64,000 nucleotides of DNA from Actinomycetota bacterium (GCA_009699575.1 WLNY01000004.1:1-64000); one strand, 5' to 3'. Positions 1 through 11,466 are shown, numbered from the stretch's first letter. Notes: generated from the letters alone by a model not told the origin. A program made the numbers and translations.

Positions 1-717
1 ATGCGACGTTTGATCACTGCCGGCGTCGCTCCAGCGCAAGCCGCTGAGGAGGCAAAGACAGCCACGGAATTCAAACCAATCACCTCGATACTGGAAAATT
101 TTCAAGTTAATGAGGATCTTGTGGATGCGATTTATCGCGCTGCATTGGTATTCGATAAATCATTTATTGAGAGTGCATTACGTATGGCAATTGCAGAAAA
201 TGGTGTCGTACAAACTTGGCAGGAGGTCATCGCTCCTCTACTTGCAAAGATGGGTGATATCTGGGCGACAACAGGTGATGGAATTGAAGTAGAGCATCTC
301 TTCTCGGAAATCCTCAAGCGAGTTATGCGCGAATCTATTGTGGAGGTAAGTAACCCAATTAATGCGCGCCCTGTTTTACTTGCAGCTGTTGGTGAAGAGT
401 TGCATTCACTTCCGATTCACGCCCTTGCTGCGGCTCTTTCCGAACGCAATATTGAGTGTCATTTTCTTGGAGCCCGAACTCCATTGGCAGCACTCGCCGG
501 AATGGTCTCCCGATGCGCGCCACCAGCTGTATTTCTCTGGGCGCAGGTATCCACAAATGCCAATCCGGATTTCTACACCGAACTTCCCTCGGTTCGACCA
601 GCACCCAGAGTGGTTCTTGGCGGCCCTGGATGGGATACCGAAAAATGCACCGAAGTGGTCCATGTCGCCTCACTCACGCTTGCCTGCGAGGAAATCGCGC
701 GGGCGGTGGGGGCGTAA
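1..717 (+). CDS. CarH/LitR-like MerR-family regulator with B12-binding domain, 5' truncated
   Basis: This is the C-terminal part of a cobalamin-binding transcriptional regulator. The window opens inside the gene: the first visible residues look like the end of a MerR winged helix, so the codon at base 1 need not be the real start. Residues about 35-110 form the four-helix B12-binding cap and contain the W-x9-EH motif (W88, E98, H99) typical of adenosylcobalamin photoreceptors of the CarH family. A Rossmann-type B12 domain follows, with E133-x-H135 supplying the expected lower axial histidine and GG at 207-208. Two motif positions deviate: the usual Gly of ExHxxG is Pro138, and the Ser of SxV is Ala. 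In known relatives the dark form represses carotenoid or photoprotection genes and light releases it. The targets here lie outside the window. Confidence 0.8.
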   Translation: MRRLITAGVAPAQAAEEAKTATEFKPITSILENFQVNEDLVDAIYRAALVFDKSFIESALRMAIAENGVVQTWQEVIAPLLAKMGDIWATTGDGIEVEHLFSEILKRVMRESIVEVSNPINARPVLLAAVGEELHSLPIHALAAALSERNIECHFLGARTPLAALAGMVSRCAPPAVFLWAQVSTNANPDFYTELPSVRPAPRVVLGGPGWDTEKCTEVVHVASLTLACEEIARAVGA

Positions 718-725
718 TCCACCGA

Positions 726-1895
<1,170 letters not shown>

Positions 1896-1915
1896 CTTAA
1901 AACAAAGGATTAAAC

Positions 1916-3028
1916 ATGAGCGACATTGAATTAGCACCCGGCAAGCGTGCACGCCAGGCATATTCCTTTGACGATATCGCAATTGTTCCAAGCCGCCGAA
2001 CTCGCGACCCTCATGAAGTCTCCACATCATGGCAAATTGATGCCTATAAATTTGATCTTCCAATGCTTGCAGCGCCAATGGATTCGGTTGTTTCACCAGA
2101 TACAGCTATAGCTATTGGAAAGTTGGGCGGTCTTGGAGTGCTCAATCTTGAAGGACTCTGGACTCGATATGAAGATCCACGTATTCCTCTCGGTGAAATT
2201 GCATCAATGCCGGATAAGCATGCGACGCGGCGAATGCAAGAAATTTATGCGGCTCCGATTCGTCCAGAACTTATTAAAGAAAGAATTAAAACAATTCGTG
2301 ATTCTGGTGTCACTGTCGCCGCATCACTTTCGCCGGCGCGCACTGCAGAATTACATAAAGCTGTCATTGACGCGGGTGTAGATATTTTCGTTATTCGCGG
2401 AACAACCGTCAGCGCAGAACATGTTGCTGCCGAATCTGAGGCATTAAATTTAAAGAAATTTATTTACGAACTCGATGTTCCTGTCATCGTTGGTGGAGTA
2501 GCAACAGCAACGGGTGCGCTTCACTTAATGCGCGCAGGTGCTGCTGGCGTACTAGTTGGTTTTGGTGGAGGCGCAGCCCATACAACTCGTAAAGTATTGG
2601 GAATTGAAGTACCGATGGCATCTGCAGTTGCAGAGGTTGCATCGGCTCGTCGCGAATACCTTGATGAATCAGGGGGCCGATACGTACATGTGATTGCAGA
2701 TGGTTCTGTTGGTCGAAGTGGAGATATTGCAAAAGCGATTGCATGCGGAGCCGATGCGGTCATGATGGGATCTCCACTTGCGAAAGCTGTTGAAGCTCCA
2801 GGACTTGGCTGGCACTGGGGCTCAGAGGCTCATCACCCAGAGTTGCCTCGTGGCGAAAGAGTCGCGGTGGGAACCTCGGGCACTCTGGAAGAAATTTTGC
2901 TTGGGCCATCTCACGCGGCAGATGGATCGATGAACTTATTCGGAGCACTTCGCCGTGCAATGGCAACGACTGGATATTCAGATGTGAAAGCCTTCCAGCG
3001 CGTAGAGGTACTTATTCACCATGTCTGA
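1916..3028 (+). CDS. guaB3: GuaB3-family IMP dehydrogenase/GMP reductase-like protein
   Basis: A TIM-barrel protein of the IMPDH/GMPR superfamily, 370 residues, with the GuaB3 arrangement and no CBS insertion. The phosphate-binding segment [10 protein letters not shown] and the [13 protein letters not shown] stretch are clear. The active-site loop reads GGAAHTTR, so the position of the catalytic cysteine of true IMPDH (SICTT) is histidine. As I recall the mycobacterial GuaB3, it also lacks this cysteine, whereas cyanobacterial GuaB3, reported as a GMP reductase, keeps it. Enzymatic activity is therefore uncertain. It starts 20 bases after guaB with an AAAGGA site and overlaps guaA by 8 bases, so co-transcription is very likely. 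Confidence 0.88.
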   Translation: MSDIELAPGKRARQAYSFDDIAIVPSRRTRDPHEVSTSWQIDAYKFDLPMLAAPMDSVVSPDTAIAIGKLGGLGVLNLEGLWTRYEDPRIPLGEIASMPDKHATRRMQEIYAAPIRPELIKERIKTIRDSGVTVAASLSPARTAELHKAVIDAGVDIFVIRGTTVSAEHVAAESEALNLKKFIYELDVPVIVGGVATATGALHLMRAGAAGVLVGFGGGAAHTTRKVLGIEVPMASAVAEVASARREYLDESGGRYVHVIADGSVGRSGDIAKAIACGADAVMMGSPLAKAVEAPGLGWHWGSEAHHPELPRGERVAVGTSGTLEEILLGPSHAADGSMNLFGALRRAMATTGYSDVKAFQRVEVLIHHV

Positions 3029-4571
3029 GCCGTATGGCGTACTAGTCGTTGATTTTGGCGCTCAGTATGCGCAACTTATTGCCAGGCGCGTACGCGAGGC
3101 CAATGTTTTTTCAGAAATAGTACCTTCTAGTATTTCTGCTGCCGAAGTAAAACTAAAAAATCCAGAAGCAATTATTTTATCTGGTGGACCATCGAGTGTG
3201 TATGCAGAGAATGCTCCAAAAATAGATACAGCTATTTTTGCATTAGATATTCCGATATTTGGAATTTGTTATGGCTTTCAAGCAATGGCTGCAGCTTTAG
3301 GTGGCACAGTTAGTCAAACAGGTAAGTCTGAATTTGGTCGGACAGAAGTAAATGTCAAGAGTGCGTCAAAAACTTTTATAAATCTACCAAGCAAACAGAG
3401 CGTCTGGATGTCACATGGAGATGCGGTCACCGAAGCGCCATGTGGATTTACAATCACCGCAGTAACTGATGACACCCCAATTGCAGCATTTGAAAGTGAG
3501 AATGGAAAACTTGCTGGGGTTCAATTTCACCCAGAAGTATTGCATTCAGAACATGGTCAAATAATTTTACATAATTGGCTTATTAACATCGCACAGTGCA
3601 AGCCTTCATGGACGACGTCAAACATTGCACAGACTGAGATTGAAAAAGCACAAAGAATTATCGGCGACAAGAGAGTTATCTGTGGGTTATCCGGTGGAGT
3701 GGACTCTGCTGTCGCTGCAGCAATTATTCAAAAAGCTGTCGGGCGCCAACTCACTTGTGTTTTCGTAGATCATGGCCTCCTTCGTAGCGGAGAATCCGAA
3801 CAAGTACAACGCGACTTTGTTGCAGCCACTGGAATCGACCTAGTTGTAGTTGACGCTGTTGATCAATTTCTAAGCGCACTTGCTGGAGTAACGGATCCCG
3901 AAACAAAACGTAAAATCATTGGCCGCGAATTCATTCGATCCTTCGAAAAAGCAGCGCGCGATATAGCTGCAGGCGGGGATGTCGAATTTCTTGTGCAGGG
4001 CACTTTGTACCCAGATGTGGTTGAGTCTGGTGGCGGAACCGGTACAGCAAATATAAAGTCTCATCACAATGTAGGTGGCCTACCTGATGATTTAAAGTTC
4101 ACTCTCATCGAACCTCTTCGCACGCTTTTTAAGGATGAAGTTCGCCAGGTAGGACTCGAATTAGGTCTGCCAGAAGAAATCGTATGGCGACAGCCTTTTC
4201 CTGGCCCCGGGCTTGGTATTCGAATCATCGGGGAAGTCACTCAGGATCGTTTAGATATTTTGCGTGAAGCCGATCTGATTGCTCGAACAGAATTAAAGGC
4301 TGCGGGCCTTGATCGTGATATTTGGCAATGCCCTGTTGTCCTCCTTGCTGATGTTCGAAGCGTTGGCGTTCAGGGGGATGGGCGCACTTATGGTCACCCA
4401 ATTGTTTTGAGGCCAGTATCGAGTGAGGATGCAATGACTGCGGATTGGTCTCGAGTTCCTTATGATGTACTTGAGAAAATATCTACACGCATCACCAATG
4501 AAGTTCGTGAAGTCAATAGAGTTGTTCTTGATGTAACGAGTAAACCACCAGGCACGATTGAATGGGAGTAA
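3021..4571 (+). CDS. guaA: GMP synthase (glutamine-hydrolysing)
   Basis: Converts XMP to GMP using ATP and glutamine. The N-terminal class I glutamine amidotransferase domain carries GICYGFQ with the nucleophilic Cys near residue 84, and QFHPEV supplies the His/Glu of the triad. The central ATP pyrophosphatase domain has the P-loop SGGVDSAV near residue 225. The C-terminal dimerisation domain ends in KPPGTIEWE, the standard end of bacterial GuaA. Length (516) is normal. The start codon overlaps guaB3 by 8 bases, making this the third gene of the guanine cluster. Confidence 0.97.
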   Translation: MSEPYGVLVVDFGAQYAQLIARRVREANVFSEIVPSSISAAEVKLKNPEAIILSGGPSSVYAENAPKIDTAIFALDIPIFGICYGFQAMAAALGGTVSQTGKSEFGRTEVNVKSASKTFINLPSKQSVWMSHGDAVTEAPCGFTITAVTDDTPIAAFESENGKLAGVQFHPEVLHSEHGQIILHNWLINIAQCKPSWTTSNIAQTEIEKAQRIIGDKRVICGLSGGVDSAVAAAIIQKAVGRQLTCVFVDHGLLRSGESEQVQRDFVAATGIDLVVVDAVDQFLSALAGVTDPETKRKIIGREFIRSFEKAARDIAAGGDVEFLVQGTLYPDVVESGGGTGTANIKSHHNVGGLPDDLKFTLIEPLRTLFKDEVRQVGLELGLPEEIVWRQPFPGPGLGIRIIGEVTQDRLDILREADLIARTELKAAGLDRDIWQCPVVLLADVRSVGVQGDGRTYGHPIVLRPVSSEDAMTADWSRVPYDVLEKISTRITNEVREVNRVVLDVTSKPPGTIEWE

Positions 4572-5259
4572 GAAAATTTCAAAACGCACAGTCATAACTT
4601 TGGTTGCAAGTCTTTTTGTACTTTTGCTCACATCGCCAATTGCTCAAGCAGCAGATTCTTCCCAGCTAAAATGTAGTACTCCTACTGCAACTGTGCATAG
4701 TCCAATGAAAGTTGCTCAGCCTACTAAGAAGGCAAAAGCATTACCTAAGACGATGATCATCACAACAAACTGTGGAAAAATTGTTATTTCGCTCCTTGGT
4801 TCAAAAGCTCCGATAACAGTTACTTCATTATCAGCGCTAGCCCGGGCAAAGTATTTTGATAAGTCGTTTTGTCATCGATTGACAACTGCCGAAACTGGAA
4901 TTTCGGTTTTGCAGTGTGGAGATCCAACTGCAAAAGGAAGCGGAAGTCCGACCGGTTGGAAACCCTATAAGGATGAAAATCTTCCACCTGTTGGTCCAAA
5001 TAACTATCCAGCCGGCACGCTAGCTATGGCTAATTCAGGACCCAACACAAATGGGAGCCAGTTTTTCTTTGTGTACTCAGATACATCTTTTCCTCAACCA
5101 AATTACACAATTTGGGGAAAAGTCACCTCTGGCCTTGGAATTCTCACTGCTATTGCAGAAAAGAAAGCTTATGAAATTAAGTCTGACGGTAAAGCCTATT
5201 ACGTAGCTGATGGGCTTCCAGTACAGACAGTTTCCATTGAAAAGGTGAGCTTTAAATAA
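4558..5259 (+). CDS. Secreted cyclophilin-type peptidyl-prolyl isomerase
   Basis: A 233-residue protein with a basic N-terminus, a hydrophobic segment at about residues 12-27 and a likely signal-peptidase site after AQA, so it should be exported (or lipid-free anchored) and help fold envelope proteins. The cyclophilin fold runs from about residue 65 to 230. It contains the active-site region FCHRL, the [18 protein letters not shown] core and a GKVTSG segment. Two extra cysteine positions (TNCGK and VLQCGD) resemble actinobacterial secreted cyclophilins. The chosen start is TTG, overlapping guaA by 14 bases; no ATG gives the complete signal peptide. It is probably the last gene of the gua transcript. 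Confidence 0.85.
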   Translation: MNGSKKISKRTVITLVASLFVLLLTSPIAQAADSSQLKCSTPTATVHSPMKVAQPTKKAKALPKTMIITTNCGKIVISLLGSKAPITVTSLSALARAKYFDKSFCHRLTTAETGISVLQCGDPTAKGSGSPTGWKPYKDENLPPVGPNNYPAGTLAMANSGPNTNGSQFFFVYSDTSFPQPNYTIWGKVTSGLGILTAIAEKKAYEIKSDGKAYYVADGLPVQTVSIEKVSFK

Positions 5260-5260
5260 A

Positions 5261-5986
5261 TTAGTTGGTATTTACAATCTTGAAGGCTTCAGCAATGCGA
5301 CCTTCAGGTAGACCGCCAATACCAGCATTTCGTTGGCCCCATTCTCGAACCATTTTTTCAAGATCAGGATTGTGGCTAGTTTGTGAAGCGTGAGAATGCA
5401 GTGCTTGCATTTTCAAATGAAAAGTATCGGTGATGTCAACGAAGTGGTCAGGTTGAGTGAATCCCATTAACCACACTTCTTTTACTCGCCACGGTTGGAG
5501 ATTTTCTTTTTCTAGCAAATCTGTGAATGCAAATGGATTACGCGCATCGGGATATACGGCTTGGATTGATGCTTCACCGGCTGCAAGATGATCTGGGTGA
5601 CTGGCGCCAATACGTTCCCAATTGCGTTCTGGACTTTGGCAGAGCATACGATCTGGCTTTGAACGACGAATCTCGCGAACAATATCTTTACGTAATGCCA
5701 GCGTCGCTTCCAGATGACCATCAACATAGTTAAGGAAAGTAATATCTGTAACACCAATGGCGGCTCCAGCGGCACGTTGCTCTCTCTGTCTCACCTTAGG
5801 CATTTCTTCTTTTGAGATTCCTGACTCCTCGCCACCTTGATCACCATTTGTGCAAAACACGTAAGAAATCTCGATGCCTGCCTTCACCCACTGGGCAATT
5901 GTTCCTGATGCTCCGAAATCTGAATCATCTGGGTGGGCATTAATGACGAGTACGCGCTTGATTTCACTATCTGCAATCGGCTCCAT
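5261..5986 (-). CDS. PIG-L family (LmbE-like) deacetylase
   Basis: A zinc-dependent N-deacetylase-type protein. The metal-binding motif NAHPDDSDFG lies near the N-terminus and the second metal site is GASHPDH near the middle. Members of this family remove acetyl groups from GlcNAc-containing small molecules; some act on mycothiol conjugates. It is clearly distinct from the MshB encoded at 51959-52825, and the substrate cannot be told from sequence. A longer reading frame runs upstream to 6076, but I choose the ATG at 5986 because a leaderless promoter sits just before it and the extension would run into pcrA. It is divergent from pcrA and convergent with the cyclophilin gene, 1 base apart. 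Confidence 0.85.
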   Translation of the reverse strand: MEPIADSEIKRVLVINAHPDDSDFGASGTIAQWVKAGIEISYVFCTNGDQGGEESGISKEEMPKVRQREQRAAGAAIGVTDITFLNYVDGHLEATLALRKDIVREIRRSKPDRMLCQSPERNWERIGASHPDHLAAGEASIQAVYPDARNPFAFTDLLEKENLQPWRVKEVWLMGFTQPDHFVDITDTFHLKMQALHSHASQTSHNPDLEKMVREWGQRNAGIGGLPEGRIAEAFKIVNTN

Positions 5987-5993
5987 GACGCTA

Positions 5994-5999
5994 ACCCTA
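5994..5999 (-). promoter_or_regulatory. -10 element, leaderless start of the PIG-L gene
   Basis: TAGGGT on the minus strand, followed by 7 bases (TAGCGTC) and the ATG. It lies back to back with the pcrA promoter. Confidence 0.6.
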
Positions 6000-6000
6000 A

Positions 6001-6006
6001 TAGACT
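6001..6006 (+). promoter_or_regulatory. -10 element, leaderless start of pcrA
   Basis: TAGACT, then 7 bases (CCGCGTC), then ATG at 6014. It supports this ATG over upstream in-frame codons. Confidence 0.65.
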
Positions 6007-6013
6007 CCGCGTC

Positions 6014-8260
6014 ATGACAAATCCGGACCCATTGCTCGAAGGGCTTAATCCTGCGCAACAGGCTGCGGTGAGTCATGCCGGTGGCCCTCTATTGGTAATT
6101 GCTGGGGCTGGATCTGGAAAAACTCGAGTTCTTACGCGTCGAATTGCTTATCTCATGGCTCGTCGCGGTGCTGCTGCCTATGAAATCTTGGCTATTACAT
6201 TTACTAATAAAGCCGCGGGTGAAATGAAAGAGCGCGTCACCGAACTTGTAGGACCTATTGCGAAATCTATGTGGGTCTCAACTTTTCACTCTGCTTGTGT
6301 TCGATTATTGCGTCAGGAAGCCTCGCGCCTCGGATACTCAAACTCTTTCAGTATTTATGACTCAGCGGATAGTTTGCGCCTCATCACAATTGTTGCAAAA
6401 GAACTCAATCTTGATTCCAAGAGATATCCGGCTAGACAATTTCAATCAATGATCTCTAATGCAAAGAATGAACTTCTAGGCCCACAAGATTATTTACTTG
6501 CAGCACAGAATCAGTTCGAACAAGTAGTAGCTGATGTCTATGTAATTTATCAGCGCCGATTGGTCCAAGCTAATGCAATGGACTTTGATGATTTAATTCT
6601 CAAGACCGTACAAGTGCTTCAACAATTTCCAGAAGCGAAAGCACGATTTCGTTCACGTTTTCGTCATGTACTCGTGGATGAATATCAAGACACTAATCAT
6701 GCTCAATACATATTAGTTCGCGAACTCGTTGGAACTGATTTGGACGGTATGCCTCCTGCAGAATTGTGTGTGGTCGGTGATGCCGATCAATCAATCTACG
6801 GCTTTAGAGGCGCTACGATTCGAAATATTTTGCAGTTTGAACTTGATTACCCAAATGCTTCCACGGTACTTCTCGAACAAAATTACCGATCAACTCAAAA
6901 CATTTTGTCTGCAGCAAATGCTGTCATCACGCGGAATGAAGGCCGAAAAGAAAAAAATCTATGGTCAGAAGAAGGACCAGGTGCTCCTCTCATTGGTTAT
7001 GTCGCAGAATCAGAACATGATGAAGCCGAGTTTGTAAAAGATGAAATTCGTTCACTTCAAAATAAAGGTGAATCAACACCTGGGAATACAGCAATTTTCT
7101 ATCGAACCAACGCTCAATCGCGTGTATTTGAGGAAGTCTTCATGCGCGCAGGTCTGCCATATAAAGTCGTGGGAGGCCTGCGATTCTACGAACGCAAAGA
7201 AGTCAAAGATTTATTGGCTTACCTTCGAGTACTTTCAAATCTCAGTGATGAAGTTTCACTGCGTCGAATTATCAATGTGCCCAAACGTGGCATAGGCGAT
7301 CGAGCAATCGAATGCGTAGATCTTTTTACTCAACACAATGAGATTTCATTCTGGAGTGGGCTCAACCGCTGCATGGAAGCACCGGGTATTCCTACACGTG
7401 CAGGCCAATCAATTGGAGATTTTGTATCGATGATGATTGCCCTACGGGTGCTTGTTGAAGCAAAAGTTCGTCCTTCAGTAATTATCGAAGCAGTCTTAGA
7501 GCAGTCTGGACTGATGTCTGAACTTGCATCAAGTTCTGATCCACAAGATGAAGTTCGCCTTGAAAACTTACAAGAACTATTGGCAGTATCTATGGAATAT
7601 GAAGAACGTCCAATTGAGGAGCTTGGTGAAGACGAAGAAATATCACTTGCTGGGTTTCTTGAAAAAGTTGCGCTTGTTGCTGATGCTGATGAAATTCCCG
7701 AAGGGGAAGAACACGAAGGTGTTGTAACAATGATGACTCTGCATACTGCAAAGGGTCTGGAGTTTCCGACAGTATTTCTTACCGGAATGGAAGATGGGAT
7801 ATTTCCTCACTCAAGAACTTTTGATTCAAAGGAAGACATTGAAGAGGAGAGACGTCTTGCCTACGTTGGTCTGACACGTGCACAAAAACGTCTCTACATC
7901 TCACGAGCGGAATATCGATCATCGTGGGGTGCGCCGAATTACAATCCGCCGTCGCGTTTCCTTGACGAAATTCCAGAAGGTGTCATTGAGTGGCGAAATC
8001 TTGGTGGAACTTCACCATCGCTCTCGCCCTCACTTGTTCGAAAATCGCGAGTTCTCAGTGCGCCACCTCCGAGGGCTACAGGCAAGAAGAGCAACGCCAT
8101 TGAGTTGGCCGTTGGTGAGCGTGTGTCACATGACACATTTGGACTTGGCACCGTGGTGGCAATTGCAGGCGTTGGCGATAAATCTGAGGCCACGATTAAT
8201 TTTGGCCAATACGGAGAGAAGCGATTACTTCTGCGTTATGCACCTGTTGAGAAGCTCTAG
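6014..8260 (+). CDS. pcrA: ATP-dependent DNA helicase PcrA/UvrD
   Basis: A superfamily 1A 3'-5' DNA helicase of 748 residues that acts in nucleotide excision repair and in removing stalled proteins from DNA. Visible motifs in order are the Q-motif LNPAQ, Walker A GAGSGKT (about residue 31), FTNKAA, the DEYQDTN Walker B near 215, GDADQSIYGFRGA, QNYRS, TMHTAKGLEF and YVGLTRA. The C-terminal tail carries a small Tudor-like domain (SHDTFGLGTVV to the end), which in PcrA contacts RNA polymerase. The start at 6014 is fixed by the leaderless promoter and by the position of the Q-motif; the frame stays open for 27 codons further upstream. Confidence 0.95.
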   Translation: MTNPDPLLEGLNPAQQAAVSHAGGPLLVIAGAGSGKTRVLTRRIAYLMARRGAAAYEILAITFTNKAAGEMKERVTELVGPIAKSMWVSTFHSACVRLLRQEASRLGYSNSFSIYDSADSLRLITIVAKELNLDSKRYPARQFQSMISNAKNELLGPQDYLLAAQNQFEQVVADVYVIYQRRLVQANAMDFDDLILKTVQVLQQFPEAKARFRSRFRHVLVDEYQDTNHAQYILVRELVGTDLDGMPPAELCVVGDADQSIYGFRGATIRNILQFELDYPNASTVLLEQNYRSTQNILSAANAVITRNEGRKEKNLWSEEGPGAPLIGYVAESEHDEAEFVKDEIRSLQNKGESTPGNTAIFYRTNAQSRVFEEVFMRAGLPYKVVGGLRFYERKEVKDLLAYLRVLSNLSDEVSLRRIINVPKRGIGDRAIECVDLFTQHNEISFWSGLNRCMEAPGIPTRAGQSIGDFVSMMIALRVLVEAKVRPSVIIEAVLEQSGLMSELASSSDPQDEVRLENLQELLAVSMEYEERPIEELGEDEEISLAGFLEKVALVADADEIPEGEEHEGVVTMMTLHTAKGLEFPTVFLTGMEDGIFPHSRTFDSKEDIEEERRLAYVGLTRAQKRLYISRAEYRSSWGAPNYNPPSRFLDEIPEGVIEWRNLGGTSPSLSPSLVRKSRVLSAPPPRATGKKSNAIELAVGERVSHDTFGLGTVVAIAGVGDKSEATINFGQYGEKRLLLRYAPVEKL

Positions 8261-8306
8261 GATTACCCTCGTAAACATTTGATACAAGCCATGACTGGAG
8301 TGATCC

Positions 8307-9470
8307 GTGGATCTCTATGAATATCAAGCACGTGATCTTTTTGAGAAGCATGGACTTCCAGTCCTTGCAGCTGCGATAGCAACAACTGCCGAGGAAGCTC
8401 ACGCCGCTGCAATAAAAATAGGTGGCAAAGTAGTTGTTAAAGCGCAGGTAAAAGTTGGCGGCCGTGGAAAAGCAGGGGGCGTAAAATTAGCTCTTGATGC
8501 CGATGACGCTCGTGAAAAAGCAGAAGCAATATTGGGAATGGTTATCAAAGGCCACATCGTTCGAACCGTCATGATTGCAGCAGCAGCGCCAATTGAGTCC
8601 GAGTACTACCTTTCAATTTTATTAGACCGATCCAATCGGACATTTCTCGTGATGGCATCAGTTGCTGGCGGAATGGAAATCGAAGAAGTTGCGCACACGG
8701 CTCCAGAGAAGCTTGCAAAAATTCCAGTGGATGCAAATGCAGGCATTGATTTGGCAAAGGCTCAGGAGATTGTTAAAGCAGCGCAGTTCCCAAGTGATGT
8801 TGCGGAACAAGTTGCTCACGTTCTCTTGAAAGTATGGGAGCTCTTCAAGTCAGAAGATGCAACTTTGGTTGAAATTAATCCACTTGTTAAAACAAGCGAT
8901 GGAAAAATTATTGCTCTCGATGGAAAAGTTACACTCGATGACAACGCAGGGTTTAGACATCCAGATCATGAGGCGCTCGTCGATCATGCTGCAACAAACG
9001 CTCTCGAGGCGCTTGCGAAAGAGAAAGACCTTAATTACGTAAAACTCGATGGACATGTCGGAATTATTGGAAACGGTGCGGGACTTGTGATGAGCACGCT
9101 CGATGTCGTTGCCTACGCGGGAGAAAAACATGGCGGAGTGCGTCCTGCGAACTTCCTTGATATCGGCGGAGGTGCCTCGGCTCAGGTAATGGCCGATGGT
9201 CTCTCCATTATTTTGGGTGATCCTGACGTTAAAAGCGTATTTGTCAATGTATTCGGAGGAATCACCGCCTGTGACGCGGTTGCTAATGGAATCGTTCAGG
9301 CGCTTGAACTCTTGGGGCCGAAGGCAACAAAACCAATTGTTGTGCGACTTGATGGAAATAACGTCATTGAGGGGCGCGCAATTCTTGCAAAGGCTGCGCA
9401 TCCGCTCATTGAGCAAGCCGAAACTATGGATGGTGCAGCAAATCGTGCTGCAGAATTGGCGGCCAAATAA
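8307..9470 (+). CDS. sucC: Succinyl-CoA synthetase beta subunit
   Basis: With SucD it interconverts succinyl-CoA and succinate with substrate-level phosphorylation of ADP or GDP in the TCA cycle. It is an ATP-grasp protein of 387 residues starting [12 protein letters not shown], with [16 protein letters not shown] in the nucleotide site. The C-terminal CoA-ligase domain holds NVFGGI, the power-helix contact that receives the phosphate from the SucD histidine. The start is GTG, with GGAG 8 bases upstream. A TACCCT hexamer at 8264-8269 may be its -10. It shares one base with the start of sucD (TAATG). Confidence 0.96.
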   Translation: MDLYEYQARDLFEKHGLPVLAAAIATTAEEAHAAAIKIGGKVVVKAQVKVGGRGKAGGVKLALDADDAREKAEAILGMVIKGHIVRTVMIAAAAPIESEYYLSILLDRSNRTFLVMASVAGGMEIEEVAHTAPEKLAKIPVDANAGIDLAKAQEIVKAAQFPSDVAEQVAHVLLKVWELFKSEDATLVEINPLVKTSDGKIIALDGKVTLDDNAGFRHPDHEALVDHAATNALEALAKEKDLNYVKLDGHVGIIGNGAGLVMSTLDVVAYAGEKHGGVRPANFLDIGGGASAQVMADGLSIILGDPDVKSVFVNVFGGITACDAVANGIVQALELLGPKATKPIVVRLDGNNVIEGRAILAKAAHPLIEQAETMDGAANRAAELAAK

Positions 9471-10351
9471 TGTCTATTTTCATTAATGAAAAGAGTCTTG
9501 TCATTGTTCAAGGAATGACGGGTGGAGAAGGCACCAAACACACACGTCGCATGCTGGCCGCTGGCACAAAAATTGTTGGTGGAGTGACGCCAGGCAAGGG
9601 TGGACAAGTAGTTGATATTGATGGCCATGCTTTACCTGTTTTTAATACAGTAGCCGAAGCGATGGCATCAACAGGTGCGAATACTTCTGTGGTTTTTGTT
9701 CCACCGAAATTTGCTAAGGCTGCCGTGGTGGATGCAATTGATGCACTGATGCCTTTAGTTGTAGTAATTACCGAAGGTATTCCAGTTCATGACTCAGCGA
9801 GTTTCTATGCACACGCAGTGAGCAAGGGAACCACCCAGATTATTGGCCCTAACTGTCCAGGACTTATCAGTCCCGGTAAATCTAATGTTGGAATTATCCC
9901 AGCAGATATCACGGCTTCTGGTCCAATCGGTCTCGTTTCTAAATCAGGAACACTCACCTATCAAATGATGTACGAACTTCGTGACATTGGATTTAGCACC
10001 GCAGTTGGTATCGGCGGAGATCCTGTCATTGGGACAACTCATATTGACTGCCTTCGTGCGTTTCAAGATGACCCAGACACAACAGCAATTGTCATGATTG
10101 GCGAAATTGGTGGAGATGCCGAAGAGCGTGCCGCAGCATTTATTAGTGAATATGTCACTAAGCCTGTTGTCGGCTACGTAGCAGGATTCACGGCGCCGGA
10201 AGGAAAGACGATGGGTCACGCAGGCGCAATCGTTTCGGGTTCCTCGGGAACTGCTCAAGGCAAGAAAGATGCCCTTGAAGCAGCGGGAGTCAAAGTGGGC
10301 CAAACACCAAGTGAAACAGCGCAGTTATTGCGCGACATCCTAGGTCGCTAA
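9470..10351 (+). CDS. sucD: Succinyl-CoA synthetase alpha subunit
   Basis: Partner of SucC, 293 residues. The N-terminal CoA-binding Rossmann domain starts near QGMTGGEGT and the catalytic histidine lies in MGHAGAIV (about residue 247). SKSGTLTYQ is the typical glutamate/phosphate site region. The ATG overlaps the sucC stop codon by one base, so the two are translated together. DUF6350 and the purine genes purN and purH follow in the same direction, an order conserved in many Actinobacteria. Confidence 0.96.
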   Translation: MSIFINEKSLVIVQGMTGGEGTKHTRRMLAAGTKIVGGVTPGKGGQVVDIDGHALPVFNTVAEAMASTGANTSVVFVPPKFAKAAVVDAIDALMPLVVVITEGIPVHDSASFYAHAVSKGTTQIIGPNCPGLISPGKSNVGIIPADITASGPIGLVSKSGTLTYQMMYELRDIGFSTAVGIGGDPVIGTTHIDCLRAFQDDPDTTAIVMIGEIGGDAEERAAAFISEYVTKPVVGYVAGFTAPEGKTMGHAGAIVSGSSGTAQGKKDALEAAGVKVGQTPSETAQLLRDILGR

Positions 10352-10356
10352 AGCAG

Positions 10357-11466
10357 ATGTTTGCACGCACTCTGTGGGTTTCATTCACACAGGCGGTGCG
10401 TAGCGCGGTTGTTCTATTTCTGCCAATTGCCTTTATTACTTTGATTGCTTGGGCTATCGCTGGAAGTTCAAATGGAGACAGCTCTGATCCGGTGAGAGCC
10501 AGTGTCTGGATTTGGCTTGCGGCTCATCACATTCCATTTTCACTCTCATTTTCCAACTCTGGCCCATACGGATTGCTCTCGTATCTGCCAATCGGTGCAT
10601 TAGTTTTTCCGTTTTTCACAATTCGCAATGGCTTTGCTCGAACCATTGAACGTTTAGATGGGGACACATATTTAGTAAAGAATGCACGCTTCTTATTTGC
10701 ATTGGGATATGGACTTATATCTACTGGCTTGGCATTTGGAAGCGCATCAACATCGGTCACTCCGATCTGGTATTTTGCTCCAATCTTTTCAATTCCATTT
10801 GCATTCCTAACCTGCCTTACTGTTGGTCGTCGGATGATTTTGACGCAGGCGCTTAATCTGGCAACTCGAATTTTCGCTTTAATGCTTGGGGTGAGCTCGA
10901 TTGGGTTGGCAGGTGCGATATTCCTACATATTCAAACAATCGAAAATCTCACTCGCGTACTTCAACCTGGAATATTCGGGGGAATTTTATTACTCCTGCT
11001 CAATGTTTTATATCTTCCAAATGCAGCGATTGCGACGATGTCATATTTTTCAGGCGTTGGTTTTTCAATGGGAGATGCAACAATTATTTCCCCCTTGTCA
11101 TTTCAACTCCCAGGAATTCCAGGCTTACCAATTTTGGGTGCATTGCCAGCGACCACCCAACACTTCGCATTACTAGGCGCCGTAATATTTATTCTTGCAG
11201 GAGTTGTTCTAACTTCTTGGGCAAATTCACTTAGCTCGCGCGTTCTCTGGCAAGGATATTTTCTAGCCATTGTGTGCACAGCACTCATGGGCTTTCTTGC
11301 AAGTGGCCAATTAATTATAGATTCACTTGGAACTGTAGGAGTATCACTGTGGAAATTTCCGCTTGCCATTAGCGTTGAACTTCTTATTGGAATTCTAGGA
11401 GCGCTTATTATTCCAAAAATTACTTTACCGCGTAGATCAATCATGACGAGAGATTCTCGTGACTAA
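10357..11466 (+). CDS. DUF6350-family polytopic membrane protein
   Basis: A 369-residue integral membrane protein with about nine or ten hydrophobic segments spread over its whole length. The segment LPNAAIATMSYFSGVGFSMG matches the conserved core of the actinobacterial family DUF6350, which habitually sits between sucD and purN, as here. Function is unknown; no catalytic motif or transporter signature is visible. It starts 5 bases after sucD and its stop overlaps purN by 8 bases, so it is part of the same transcript. Family assignment rests on both gene order and the motif. Confidence 0.75.
   Translation: MFARTLWVSFTQAVRSAVVLFLPIAFITLIAWAIAGSSNGDSSDPVRASVWIWLAAHHIPFSLSFSNSGPYGLLSYLPIGALVFPFFTIRNGFARTIERLDGDTYLVKNARFLFALGYGLISTGLAFGSASTSVTPIWYFAPIFSIPFAFLTCLTVGRRMILTQALNLATRIFALMLGVSSIGLAGAIFLHIQTIENLTRVLQPGIFGGILLLLLNVLYLPNAAIATMSYFSGVGFSMGDATIISPLSFQLPGIPGLPILGALPATTQHFALLGAVIFILAGVVLTSWANSLSSRVLWQGYFLAIVCTALMGFLASGQLIIDSLGTVGVSLWKFPLAISVELLIGILGALIIPKITLPRRSIMTRDSRD

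Noticed and set aside
5987-6076. N-terminal extension of the PIG-L protein
   Set aside because: The 30 extra residues overlap pcrA, do not resemble the family, and a leaderless promoter sits directly before the internal ATG.
8850-9416. 188-codon open frame on the minus strand
   Set aside because: It is fully antisense to sucC, shows no recognisable domain, and is Cys/Asn/Ser-rich as expected of a shadow frame.
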